DNA from: Cercis canadensis
Taxonomy: Eukaryota; Streptophyta; Magnoliopsida; Fabales; Fabaceae
Direction: 5' to 3'
NCBI GenBank assembly: GCA_003255065.1
Contig: QAOA01007503.1
Span: forward strand, 185,504 to 249,503
DNA: 64,000 bases
Part shown: positions 50,637 through 62,679 of the stretch, piece after piece
How positions within the stretch are numbered: position 1 is the stretch's first letter
Layout: each line of letters opens with the position of its first letter
Notes under the pieces: model-generated
What the model was told of the DNA's origin: nothing
What the model saw: the letters and a program-made list of their open reading frames with translations, nothing else
Databases searched by the model: none
Program-made: the position numbers and the translations under genes

Positions 50637-52905
50637 TCAAAATTGCTCCAAGAGGTAATGAATTTTTGGAACACGCCGACGAAACAATGGTTCAAGTCGG
50701 AAAGAAGGAACACCAAACTGCCACCTCTGGGCATCGTACATGTCATTCCATGCTTGAATAATCTCATCAATTTTGAACCCTAAACCTGTAATTGTGTAAA
50801 CTGGTTAGTTAGTTGTTTTGAATCCTGAAATGTTTGAAATTTAAAAGAAAATCAAGAAATTTACAAGAAGGATATTTTATTTTATTTTTTTCATCCAACA
50901 AAACCATACCTTCTAGTGCTGTTTGATTGGAACAATGATTCTTTACCATGACAGCTATATCTGTTGGAGAAGCTCCAGCAAGTTCAAACTTCTCCACTGC
51001 AACCTCCAAACATTCTTCCCATGTTGGTAGGCCTAGCTTGTATTCAACAACAGAACGCTCATACAATAAGGTACCCCATAAAAGATATATTTGTGACCTC
51101 ATGTTTGCAGCCTGCTCTGCAGCTTCATCAGAAGAGATATCTTTGAAAAGACTATCCAAACCCATTTTCTCTAAATGCGCTTTAAATTTATCTGATTTTG
51201 ATAGTCCATTTAAACGCTGCTCCTCCATCTCCTCCCACATCAACATGCCTTTCTCCATGCTGTCCTCCGCCTTGTTGTAGAGCTGTAGAACCTCATCAGA
51301 AGGGCCAGCTTCTAAATCCATCTTGCATGCTATTGCATAATACCAGCAGAGCTTTGCTTGCTCAAACTGCTGATGCCCAAGAGCAAGGAATCCCTCGTAA
51401 AAGTCTGGTTTGATTTTCAAGGCTTCTCCATATCTCATTTCTGCTTTCATGTACTCCTTTTGCGCCCACTCATAAGCAGCTTTAACATGCTCAAAAGCAG
51501 ATTCCATTGAGCCGTCTTCTGGTAAGGAAACCCGCTTCCTTGCCCTGGACATGTGAACATTCCCCCAATTAAATACTGCCAAAGCTGCCATCTCTTGAAA
51601 TTTATCTGCAGCAATTTCAAAAAGTTCTTGAGCGTCATCACTTGTTACTGTATCCTCCATTGCTTCTGAATACATCTTCATTCCAAGCTCATGAAGATCC
51701 AAATATGCATCAGAATCAAACCCAACATGGTTCTTGAACAGCCTTGCAAACTGGATAATCCAGTCCTCCACGGTAGTCATCCCATTTGCTACATCGTTGC
51801 CTTCTTCCGTAGCCCCATTCTCAGTAATACCAATTGTTTTTCCACCATCAGTTTGCACCTCATCGTCATTGGTTATTTCATCATATGGTGGTTCCTGGTC
51901 TGCATTGACTTCGGTAATATAGAATCGAAGTGAGCCAAGGGGGCCCTGAAGATGACTTGAAGATTCAGCTAGCCTCAGTTCATCAGTAGTAGTGATTGTA
52001 ACCAAATCACCTTCCTGATCCCTGTACTTCACAAGAACACCCTTCAATCCTGGAAACCGATCCCTAACAATATCCCTTACCAACCTCACACTACAATTCA
52101 CTGGTAACTGTGCCCACCTTATATCCTCTCCAAGTACCAACTTCACCGTCCTTGTGACCACTTTTTCTTCCTTAACGGGTTCAACTACAAGTTTTTCTTC
52201 CTCAATTGTTGTTGTAACCACTTCTTTATCCTTAACAGCATTCACATTCTCTTGAACAACCACCTTATCCTCTGCCTTGTCGTCAATTTTTTTATTTTTC
52301 TTTTTCCTTAATTTCTCTTTGACCACTTTACGCAAACGAGAAGCAGCAGGGCGCTCAACACTAGCTAAGCCAATCTCTTTCTCATCAACAGTGATACCTT
52401 TTTCTTCCATCGTCTTTTTTACACTCTCCAGCATCTCCAATGCAGTAAGATTACTAGGCTCCACACTCAAAACGGTATTAATATCTCTCAGTGCTAAATC
52501 CAACCGATTCAATGCTTCATAGCACTTTGCCCTTTTCAACAGAGCTTTACTATATCTGGGTGATACTTCCAATGCTAAATTACATTCGTTAATTGCTCGA
52601 GGGTATTCCCCAAGACCCAATTGCATATAACAGGATGCCATATTGCTCCGGAGGTGAGCGATATCGATATGGTTTCTAGGAAGGAGCTTGAGGGCCTTCT
52701 CATACTTCAACATAGCGCCTTCATGATCCTTCTTCTGAAATAGTCTGTTACCTTCTTCCTTGAGCTCTTGTGACATGTTGATGAACATTGCTGTGTCTTC
52801 ATCAAAAGCTTTGGAGGTCCTCTCAGAAAGCTTGCTTGGCTTGCTGTTTGCATTTGCAGCCTTCTGGGCAACAGCATCCTTCTTCTTCCCAGTGGGCTTC
52901 CCCAT
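50637..52905 (-). CDS. PHOX-type TPR/PB1 co-chaperone
   Basis: Two exons: 52905-50910 and 50785-50637, joined in phase at GAAG/GT. They give 714 residues; reading on past 50910 would give a false tail. The N-terminus is basic, with a tetratricopeptide domain of three repeats at about 47-160 ([53 protein letters not shown]), which by family binds the C-terminus of HSP70/HSP90. A lysine-rich stretch (KLRKKKNKK, about 200) and an acidic/Val-rich linker follow. Next comes a PB1 domain (about 254-338: [32 protein letters not shown]), then a long C-terminal helical region with TPR-like repeats. Plant PHOX1-4 have this exact order. CLMP1 (PHOX2) supports chloroplast spacing, and other members act at the ER or cytosol, so a precise role cannot be given. 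Confidence 0.94.
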
Positions 52906-54320
52906 TGATAATTTAACAACCGGTGGACAATAAGAAGGAAAAAAACCCCCAAAATCAAAGTTCTAAAGACTCTGATTTGATTAGAATCAAAACTCTTATA
53001 AAAATATGAAATTCTAAAAACTAAAATATATACAACAGAAATTTACAAGAACAAGACCCAACAATGATCAGAATAAGAATCAGAACAACTAAATACAAAT
53101 TCTTATTTTCTAACCGCCCAATCCACTTCACTCAATCACGATAAAATATATCTTATTACAGAAGTGTATTTATTGAGAAAAAAAAAAAAAAANAAAAAAA
53201 AAAAAAAAAAGGAAAAAATCACTGTCTTATTTGTGGCTGGCTCTTCTCTCGCCCTTCTCTGAATCAAGTTGAAGCAAATACTGATCCAGGGAGAAGCAAA
53301 GATAGAAGATGCAATCAAATCCCGCACAACTTTCAAGAGCCTTGGGTTGATGTGCTCTTGAATACCTTGAGAGGACAGCGAGGACGTTAATGGCGTCTGA
53401 TTGCACAGAGGAAAAATGTAAGAAGAATGTTTATGCACTCGCTCTGCCCTAGGGTTTCCTTTTGCTCAAGTCAACGTTGGCGGAGAATGTAGAAATCTAC
53501 TCTCCGAGAAGGCGCGTGCGTGTATACGGCCACTTAGGCCGACGAGATAGTTCCTCCATGAATTGCAGAACCATCTCTTGTTGAAAATTGAAATGTTACG
53601 TTGACGCATTCGGGTAATACCACGCGCCTTGACGGGAATAAGCAAAAACATAATCGTGTGCAGGGGTAAAAATATTTTGAAATTTCCACCTGTACTTGAG
53701 CTATTATAACATGGTGTGGATCCCACATCTGGGGATATTCCGGGAAGAAGGTTCCCTCTTTGACGGTTGAATATGACACGTGAATTTCTCTCTTTATTTT
53801 TTGTTATTTTTCCTGTCTGTCTTCCAAACCTCAACTACCAACGATTCTGCAATCAGCAATTCACAGTCAATGAGAACAAAACAAGCCAAGCCGACACTGC
53901 TGTTCAATTTACGGCCAGAAGTGATTGTCGTTTTGTTGGCAGTGCTTTGTAGATGCTGAGCGAGAGGGAGTAATAAAACCGTTAACATTGCAAACATTAT
54001 CAAGACTGTAGATTATCTGAATAATTTTGAATAAACTGGAAGGATGCTAGTTACAAAGCTGAGGTACTAATTGTCTTCCTGTTAGGAGTTTACAAACAGT
54101 GGACTGTGGTCACTATTTACAAGGTGAAAGAGATGGAATTATCATATCTTTCGGTTGTCAAACCAACAACCCCTTCTCTTTCTTTTTTCTATTTTTCCCT
54201 GTCTCCCCATAAGGGAAAAAGAGTTATCAGTTACTCGGACGACCACCCAAGTTACATTGATTTTACAACAAGCAAACTAATTTCCAAGCTATCCGAAATT
54301 TTTCCTACTTGCAAACACAG
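52906..54320. other. PHOX upstream region and MICU 3' region
   Basis: Upstream of PHOX. An A run with an N (53180-53212) lies here. The stretch 53230-53470 is CT-rich on the minus strand and could be a non-coding first exon of PHOX. No other gene; several short overlapping open frames (53460-54000) agree with no known family. Confidence 0.4.
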
Positions 54321-54326
54321 CTGAAA

Positions 54327-57300
54327 TCAGGAAAGCAACCGTGAAGATGACAAGTTATCCGTACAGTTCCAGCAGCAAGACATGAAACCCAGGATTCCTG
54401 CCTCCAAAGGATGAGCTATGTCCCTTTCACGCTTGTGTAGAACTCTCACAAACTCGTCTGAACTTAGGTCTCCATCCCGATTTGTGTCAAATAAATGGAA
54501 AACAATGTCAACCACATTGTCAGAGAGAGATATGCCGCACACCTGAAATTGAATCAAGCAAACGAAATATGAAATTGTTGAAAATTCATTGTCCATAACA
54601 TCTAATCCAAATCCAATAAACAGTAAAGAACAGAGAATTTAGACAACGCCAAAGTTATGTTCATAACATTGATTATATGATTTCTAAAAACTTGTACTCA
54701 AAAATTAAGAAGTCTAATGATGATCGGACCATGGATGTATGATCATGAATAAGAATTTTTTGTACAAATGCACAGGGAAGGATGTATCAAATAAATTACA
54801 AGAGTATACACAGCCTTATATAATTTGTATCCACCATTACAATTAGAAAACTAGAATACATTATATAAATCGTGTTTCTTTCCAGATTTCTTAATAAAAG
54901 TCTATTTCAAATTGCAGGAAATTCAGATCCACTGCTATAATCAGGAAGCACATAGCACGTTCATTTTCCATGCAGTCTATTGATAAGTGTGTTAAACCTT
55001 GTGGCAGACATTCTACTATCCATGATAAATAAGCTCTGCATGTTCAACGCAAAGTCTCCACCATCAGATTTTTAAAGTCAGCAGATTAAAAAAGAAAATT
55101 CAGTCCCCAACCCCCCTCCCAAAAAAAAAAATAATAACAAATTGAGATCTTTGTTAGCACGGAAACAAAAAAAGCTACCCCTAATCACTATTAATATAAG
55201 CAAGGAATCAAAGATAAATGCCATACATGTGACGTAGCTCGCTGAAAATCATCTCTTGTTAACAGGCCATTTACTTCTCCAAAACTGAGAAGGGCCAAAG
55301 AAAATGGTAACAATTTTTTTCGTAGCTCTGCAAAATTTTTGAACTCCTCGAATGTGATGCGTGCATCCCTAAAAGACGGATCATTGTTCAATTCTTTGAC
55401 CCGATCAAGCAACCTGTCTACAAGATTCATGTCAGCAGAAGCAACTATGGAGAGTGCAAAGTCCTCGGCTGATATGGTTCTTCGTGATTTGTAGTCATAA
55501 TGAGCAAACTCCAGCCTTATAATCTACAGGAAGTATTATAATTAGATAGTCATATATAACCACTTCTAAAGCCACTTCAGGAAATGAAACTCTCCACCAA
55601 GTGGGAAAGAACACTTATAAATGCATACAGAAGTTTTACAGAATTAATTTGGACCTCTTGGGGACAAGGTGGGAAAATGTAAAATAACTAACATAAATGA
55701 CAACAACCACAGAAGTGGAAGTAAGCAGAAATCTATTCATTTTCGTTTTCAGCCTTCCCTTTTTGAAGATCAAAACAGTTCTACAAGATAGAATACCAAA
55801 CCCATGAGTGGGACTATTGTATATCAATGTACACTTAGCAGATAAAATTAGTCTAGATGTTCATTTTTGTACTTAATGTGAAAAAGGAACTTGATCCTTA
55901 CAACATTAGCAGTTTTTACAACTATATCAGACTACATGAGAGCAAGTGTACCGATTTTTCTCAGTTCTAATGCCTATTATTACCACTACCACTACATTAA
56001 AGTTTTAAACATCTTATCAGAATGGCATATGTAAAATTATAATATAATTCGAGGTTAAAGTATAATATTTTGATTGTCAATTGTTGCAGCAGTGAGTGCA
56101 GCCCCAAGCCAATCATCATTTGTCTCTTTGACCATAAGATGTTAACCCCTTAAGTAGTTGTAGATTACAATCCTAGCATTTGTTTAGTCAAGTGAGGAAA
56201 CAATATTCTGCTCTTAGAAACACACAGATGCAATAGGAAACCATTTACTACCGAAATACCAGAAATGAGAAATCAAACATATAATACTGCCACTTTTACT
56301 AAACTGCATAATGACTTCTAGTGAGAAAGGAGCATATAGAGGCTTACTTCATTGTTCAAGTCTCTCATAAATTCTACAAATTTATCATGTTGAAGGCATC
56401 CCTTTCCATCTTTACCAAAGAAGTATTCCACCAGCCCTCCGTTTTCTACAGAATCATTGACCTTCAGGCCAGTTCGCAGTCCATCTCTGTGGTTAGCACC
56501 TTGTCTATTATGAGATCGCATGAATGCCATTACTTCCTTGAATTCTTCCTTGTCTATCTCCCTATAGATGGCAGGGGGAAAATAATTCAGGCCACCAGCA
56601 AAAAGGGAATAGCAAGCACCCACAGGCAGCCAAACCTTTTTTATACTTTTTTGGTAGCTTTAAAATTTGATGCCATTGGTAACAAACAAATAGCAATGTC
56701 CTAGTGCACAACTGATGAATTAACAATACAACTGGATGTTTTGGTGAATTTTGAGTTAAAAGCTGAATATATGAAGAGGGAAAGAATTACAATCCCCAAT
56801 AGACTAACTCAAGTTACTGACACATCTGACATATTGAGTGATGCTATACGTTCAAAGAAGGTGGCATGAGCACTGACCCGTTATTGTCCCTGTCGAACAT
56901 TTTAAATGCCACAGAAAAGCTTGATTCCGGTATGCTGAGTAGCGTTACAAAAAAGATATACCTATTACAGAGAAATATATGGACATCATACTCACGGAGA
57001 GAAATAGGGAGAGAAAAAGAAAAGAAAATATAAAAGCATGCACTACAAAGTTAACATACTACTCCCTTACCAAAAATATCCTCATTATATAATAAAATTG
57101 TACAGAATCTAGACAACTCACTCTTTAAAAGATATAAGCCCGTCACTGTTGACGTCAAAAAGCATAAAAAAATCTGAAGGAGCACAGCGTAGATGGCCGG
57201 GACTCCTTTCTCCTCTTAAGTATCCATCTCTAACAAGGTGGGATTCAGATGGAGGGAAAACAGGAACAACTGCTCTCATCAGGTCTGCTGGTTTCATGAG

Positions 57301-58536
57301 TAGTTCTCCTTCTGGGGTACGACAAGATGCAAAGTACTCAAACACCTTGATGCAAAGGGTGGAAGATTGTCAATATAAAGATCATTCTTGAGAAACTGAG
57401 ATCTTAATAAGTTAGGCCCCTAATCAACCCAATGCAACATAAAGCTTTAAGCTGTTTTTCTTACTTTTTTTCTGGGGTGGGGGATTAGAACTTTGAGTTC
57501 AGAAAACAATTAGTGTAAAAATCACCAAAAACATTTCAGCATTACGCAGACAGATGATAAGAAAATAGGAGGTGTAGTACATAATCCCCTCCCTACAAAT
57601 TTTTCCCACTTTAAGAAGAAAGTGGGAAAAAAAAATAGCTTAAGAAGGTTTATCGACTTCTCAGAGAAAAGCACAGGGTACCCATACCGTTTGGCACATT
57701 AGTGGGAAGCTTTAAGCTGTCTTTCTTTCCCTATGCTTGTTGTATAGCAAGCTTAAAAAAGGAAAGAAATCCCAATGTGATATTCAACATTGCAGGTCTG
57801 AGTATCCTCCAAGGATGTTAGTAACTGCTTTGTTAAATTACCCATACATACAAAATCTGATACGCTTGAAAAAGTAACACAGATTCATTACCTTTTCCGG
57901 AGGACTTCGCAGCCGTATGCGCTTCTCATAGTTGGAGAAAATCTTTCTCCTGTAAGCATCTGCAGCAAATTTTACTCATCACTCTGCTAGAATTATACGG
58001 GAATGCTTAACCGCAAAAAATTTCATATCAATTCGCCAAATTCCACTGCAAGTCTGCAACGACTGACGTGTTTAAATTTTCTTAAAAGAATTAAAAAGAG
58101 AGAGAGAGATATTTGCCGCGTATAATTACAATTACTTGCCTCCAAAAAGAAAACTGTCGTTAATTTCCGGCAAGGATAATTTTCTCAACAATGACCGTGA
58201 ACTACGCCGTCCATCACCGACTGCAGTCTCAGAACTCGCGGTTGGCCAGTCCGTAAAAGATAAGGAACTCTTTAACAACGAAGAATCAAAATCGGAATTA
58301 GAAATAGAAAACCAACACAGAAGCCCCAGACTCGAGCCGACGAAAATTGTCGAAAGCCATTTCAGAGAGGACCCACAAACCGGATTGAGGTGTTGGTTAC
58401 AATCATTCTTCCAGGTATTGATCAGCGATGGTGAAGAAGAAGAAGACGCATTTGAAGATTGGCGGATCCGGAGCCGTTGGATTAGGAATTGGTGGATGGA
58501 TTGTGAAGATCTCCTGAGAGTCGAAAAGGAAGGCAT
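54327..58536 (-). CDS. MICU: Mitochondrial calcium uptake protein (MICU)
   Basis: Seven exons (58536-58136, 57949-57892, 57345-57122, 56961-56878, 56561-56348, 55523-55227, 54542-54327) give 497 residues, close to Arabidopsis MICU. MICU sits in the mitochondrial intermembrane space and gates the calcium uniporter. Seen: a Ser/Arg-rich targeting sequence, a hydrophobic segment (about 60-80, LSTIFVGSSLGLLCWFSI), FSNYEKRIRLRSPPEKVFEYFAS typical of the family, and three EF-hand loops with all calcium-binding positions. These are DVNSDGLISFKE (217-228), DRDNNGEIDKEE (251-262) and DTNRDGDLSSDE (445-456). A degenerate loop (FFGKDGKG) follows the second, as in animal MICU. Animal MICU1 has two working loops; three is the plant form. 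The ATG at 58536 was chosen because the targeting peptide begins there; an in-frame ATG 16 codons upstream (58584) is possible. Confidence 0.93.
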
Positions 58537-59006
58537 AACGCGTTTCAGCTGTTGCAGACAGACAAGTGAAAGAGCAAAAACCAACAGCGAAGTTCGTCAG
58601 AAGTGAAATCTGAATTCTGAAACCAAGAAAGGATAAATCAGTTATTCTGAAATAGCAGTAGCGGTAAGTTAGGCAAGGTGGTAGAATTAAAGAGAATGAC
58701 GTCCTTCTAATGAAGCTCAAGAAAGTGTTCGAAACGATTTGTCGGGGAGCTTTTCTTGTCCTTCATCAAACCGACAAGTCGTAGCATTGTTGGAGTCGAA
58801 TGTGTGTAAATGTAATGGGCTAAATGTGGGCCTTTGTGTTCCAGGCAACCCTTGAAGACGTTGGGCTAACTCCCTACCCCGTAAGGCCCAAAATATCTCC
58901 CAGGTCCCATCCCACATTCGGATTTCAAATATAACATGCCTAGAAGGAATTCTTGTACAAATAGTAATTTTTTTGTTATAAATAAATGCTATTTATATAT
59001 TTTAAA

Positions 59007-59126
59007 TTTGTAACGTTTCATTTATATATTGTGATGTTATTTATACATCTTAAAATGCTATTAAANTTTGTAACGTTTCATTTATAAATTGTGATGTTAT
59101 TTATACATCTTAAAATGCTATTAAAA
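59007..59126. repeat. Tandem repeat, two copies of 60 bp
   Basis: The unit TTTGTAACGTTTCATTTAT...ATGCTATTAAA occurs at about 59007-59066 and again at 59067-59126 with one or two differences. An N (59066) marks the junction, so the copy number may be wrong in the assembly. Confidence 0.75.
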
Positions 59127-59313
59127 TATGTAATTGATCTCAAATATCATAATAATAAGAATTAATAAAATATAATTTTTTTAGCTAATTATTTAGTATC
59201 GAAGGTTATACTAATACCATATGCATAACTAATTACTTAGATAATCTAGATTGTGTATTTTGTACATCTCACATAAGTCCCAAATATCTATTAAGTAAAA
59301 TAAATTATTTTAA

Positions 59314-59799
59314 GGTTAAAATGTATTACAAATTCATATAATTTAGATTAATTTTTAATTAGAGTCCTATAACTTTTTTTCTTCTTTTGGGGTCTTTATA
59401 GTTTAAATTTTTTTAATTTGGTCCTTGTCATTACCCTTGGTTATAACTTCATTAGTTTAGTGTTGATATGACAAATAGTTTATTTATGTGATAATAAAAG
59501 AAATTGACGTGACACCGAAATGACACAAAAATTGTCACCTCATCAAATTGGCTCAAAAAAGTTGATGAGGTGGTAATTTTTGTGCTATTTTGGTGTCATG
59601 TTAGTTTATTTTATTGTCACATAGATAAACCATTTGTCATGTTAGTACTAAACTAATGGAATTATAACCAGGGATAATGATAGGGATCTAATTAAAAAAA
59701 AAATTAAACTATAAGGATCTAAAAAAAAAAGAAAAAAATTATAAAAACTTAATTTAAAATATGTCCAACCTACATAGACTAACACGGTACATTTTAACC
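59314..59799. mobile_element. Foldback MITE with 9-bp target duplication
   Basis: The 486-bp unit starts GGTTAAAATGTA and ends TACATTTTAACC. The arms pair through most of their length (for example GTCACCTCATCAAATTGG against its inverse near the centre, 59535-59580). It is flanked by 9-bp repeats TTATTTTAA (59305-59313 and 59800-59808). As with the element at 42689, this suits a Mutator-like MITE. Confidence 0.82.
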
Positions 59800-60948
59800 T
59801 TATTTTAATTATCAATTTTACTTATAGTGATATTAAATACTAGTCATATATTTTTTGCACTATTCTTTAATCCCCATTAATAAAATATAGCATAATGAAG
59901 AGTGGAAAACCCATGCCCTGAAACTCCTCCCATCATGGCCCAAAAAAAAAAAAAAAACCTCCTCCTGTGTGATCAATAATAGCACAGATGGGATCAACCA
60001 CTTCCACTTCTACGTTTCTCATACAAGAATAGGAAGGAAAGGGAAGGCAGTAGATAAGAAATTTGTCCAGTGTGGCAGTGTTGAGTTAATGCCAAACTTT
60101 GGATGAGGCAGCCTGCGACTATGAGTGTGAGCATTGCACCACAGCAAGTGCAACTGGCTATAATTACAGGTGTCCACCTAAAGGACCACATTGCGATGAA
60201 ACTTGCCGCCGCTGGACAAATTTGGGGCGAAGATGCCAACAACAGAGACGGATTATATTATTACCTTGTAAACCCTTCATTTAATGTCCCACTCACTCAC
60301 TCCCATGCCAACCATATTGCTACTGGCAGCTTGTTTTTTATCACTGTCACACAAATGCGCATAGTTCACTCTTGCTGTCTTGCAACACCCAAGTTACTTG
60401 ATATCCTACTCATATGTCATATCATATGCTTCCCATTTTAAAGTGTTCGGTAACAAGTTTAAATTTACTCCTAAGGTGGTGTTTGATATGACCTATCTTG
60501 TAAGATTTTTGGGAAAGTAAGGTAGAAATAAAACTTTCTCATGTTTGGTACAAGAGATACAAAATTATTCTCTGGAATAAAAGATACTCGAGAATGAAAT
60601 TTACACACAAAATAAGAATAAAACTCACCCACCTCTTGAGGTGGGAATCCAACTTTCCGGGGAATGAAGATACCAGCGCTCAGCTCTGGACTCGCAGCGC
60701 CGGGCATTTTTTTCTCTACCGCGCTTGCGCACCCTTCTCTCCCTCCTCGCTTTCATTTCTGCTCTTCTTCCTCCAACCATCGCTTGAAGCCGTTCTACAG
60801 AAACACACGAACAAGAGGACCAAACCTTTTATTTTGATTTTGAATTCCAGAGAAATTTCAGCCAATGAAATTGGGATCCAGAGAATTAGAAAATTGTAAA
60901 GGAAAGTAAAGGTCTCTTTATAGTGGTTCACGAAGGTCCTGTGTTGAC

Positions 60949-61866
60949 TAGGGGTGTTCATAACCCGGTCTACCCATGAAGAACCGACCAAACCGAACCA
61001 AAATGATGCAAATCGGGCGGTTGCAAATTAAAGATAGGCAAGATCAGATGGCTGAGAGGTGAAAAAACGGTTTAGACCGGTCGATTCGGATTTCGCTCAT
61101 AAAAACCGCCATAAACCGAACCCGACCGACTAATTAATGCAATTCAAATTTCTGCCATCACACCTGCCGAGTTACTTTTTTTCTTTCTGTCAAATCTCAC
61201 CTCTATCTCTCTTCCTTTATTTCTTTGCTATTCAGCAACATCCAAACTAGTTGGTAAGCATATAAATGAGATACATACACTTACAAGCAGAACCAACAAC
61301 ACCCAGATAGAACAAAATCGATTTCAAGGAAAAAGACAAAACCTTGCTTGTAGTTGACGTTCTCGAGGTGTAACCGGAGCCTTCTTCTCTTTACCAACAA
61401 CAGTCGGCTTGTGCTTTTTAACGGATTCGAAGGTCTTCCTGGACTTTTTGCTGGCAAGATTCGATGGATTTGAAACAGCGAGCTTCGGGTTCTTAGAAGG
61501 AGACCTATCTGCTTTAGTGTTAGAGGCTGGAATTTGCTTTCTCTTTTTGGTTTTGTTCAGCTGCTGCTTCTTTGCCGCCATGAGACCAAAGCTCAAGCTC
61601 TTTGTGTTCGTTTTGGCGTACCCAGTTGCTAGGTGTGGCTCTGTTATGTCTATGGAGAAGTAGAAGCTCTGCTCATTTCCTGCTCTGGTTATTGATTTTG
61701 CAAACCAATACAACCCACATGCTACAAACCATACCGATTATAACCGAATTTATCGGTTCTTTGTTTTGGTTGGTCGGTGACGGGTGGGAATTTTCCCAAC
61801 CTGATGGTCATTGGTCGGGTGAGATTTGGCACCAAAACCGACCGAACCCGACCATGAATACCCCTA
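60949..61866. mobile_element. Non-autonomous hAT element with captured exon
   Basis: The ends TAGGGGTGTTCAT and ATGAATACCCCTA form a 13-bp inverted repeat with one mismatch. The 918-bp unit is flanked by the perfect 8-bp direct repeat GTGTTGAC (60941-60948 and 61867-61874), the hallmark of hAT insertion. Subterminal DNA is full of short AACCGA/TCGGTT motifs, as is common in plant hATs. No transposase is present; instead the middle holds a gene fragment (61324-61581). Confidence 0.88.
61363..61581 (-). pseudogene. Captured first exon, Puf6/APUM24-like
   Basis: On the minus strand an ATG at 61581 opens MAAKKQQLNKTKKRKQ, followed by a lysine/serine-rich stretch, ending VTPRERQLQA at a good donor (AAG/GTTTTG). 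This resembles the basic N-terminus of plant Puf6-type Pumilio proteins (APUM24), nucleolar factors of rRNA processing. The resemblance is recalled, not searched. No later exon (Puf repeats) is found, and the fragment sits wholly inside the hAT element together with a start of the intron and upstream DNA. It is therefore a captured genomic piece, not a working gene. Confidence 0.5.
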
Positions 61867-62356
61867 GTGTTGACTGTTGAGGAGGAGGTGTGGAGCATGA
61901 ACCAACGTAAGCAAGGGCAGGAAAGCAAGGGCGGAAAAGCAAAAATGGATCTTATCAGAAGGAAAAACATAGTCGAAGGCAATTGTTCAAAGAAATAATT
62001 TCTTTTAGCCTGATGAATATTGTGCTTACAATAAATCCCACAAATGCCATCTGAACATCTGATCAATATGTCTTTCTTCTATAAATTTTTTTTTTTAAAA
62101 AAAAATCAAACTAAAATTTCCCAATTTTACTTCTACTAAGAAAGCAATCACCCACTAATCTGCTACAAGGTATCCATATAAAACAAATGAACCCTGCAGA
62201 AATTTGCCAATAAATGGGGGTTGCAACCGCACCAGTGAATTAACATGTCTTTCTTGAATGGAATTATGGAAGTAGCAGCCCACTGTGTCCTCTGCATATG
62301 AATCTCTCTGTTGAAAAGCAAGGGCCGAAAACGAAAAGAAAATGAATCCCATTAAA

Positions 62357-62360
<4 letters not shown>

Positions 62361-62395
<35 letters not shown>
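62361..62395. repeat. (AT)n microsatellite
   Basis: A run of about 17 AT units. Likely polymorphic and useful only as a length marker. Confidence 0.9.
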
Positions 62396-62396
<1 letters not shown>

Positions 62397-62679
62397 CTGA
62401 TAAGCAAGGGAGGTGGTAATGAGATATTGAGGTGGCCTGTGAAATTTGGTACGATTTGAAGCTATTGTTTGTGGCATGGCTGGTTCTACCACAATTCAAA
62501 GGGGCAAGGGCTGAGAGGGAGAGGGAGAGAAAGGGAAATATTATTCTTAAGAAAGTTGAGTGTTAACCAAACATGAGAATATCAAATTTCTTAATAATCT
62601 CATTCCTAGGAATAAGATTCTCAAAAAAATAAAGATTTCCAGGCAAATGGATAACTAATACCAAATACCACATAAATCC

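Larger units (their letters stand above)
58600..60470. other. Intergenic, upstream of MICU
   Basis: MICU promoter (58600-58920), a two-copy tandem repeat, a foldback MITE and then an unrecognised patch (60095-60290) that is open in two frames and has a possible acceptor ATTACAG inside. No gene can be supported. Confidence 0.4.
60475..62672. mobile_element. PIF/Harbinger-like non-autonomous element
   Basis: The left end GGTGGTGTTTGATAT and the right end (inverse TGTGGTATTTGGTAT) match at 9 of the first 11 positions, and the inner borders both contain CTCATGTTTGGT. The unit is flanked by TAA on both sides (60472-60474 and 62673-62675), the three-base target typical of this superfamily. The hAT element at 60949-61866 is nested inside, and an (AT)n run lies at 62361-62395. 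No transposase seen. The match of the ends is short, so the call is moderate. Confidence 0.45.

Noticed and set aside
50809..50909. Extension of PHOX exon 1 into a 29-residue tail
   Set aside because: A donor at GAAG/GTATGG and an acceptor before 50785 restore the conserved family C-terminus ([13 protein letters not shown]), so the tail is intron.
58136..58606. 156-codon open frame on the + strand
   Set aside because: It is antisense to exon 1 of MICU, whose frame continues through seven exons with family motifs. It is a shadow.
60594..60991. Overlapping open frames of about 100 codons on both strands
   Set aside because: They lie across the left part of the Harbinger-like element and the hAT border and resemble no protein.
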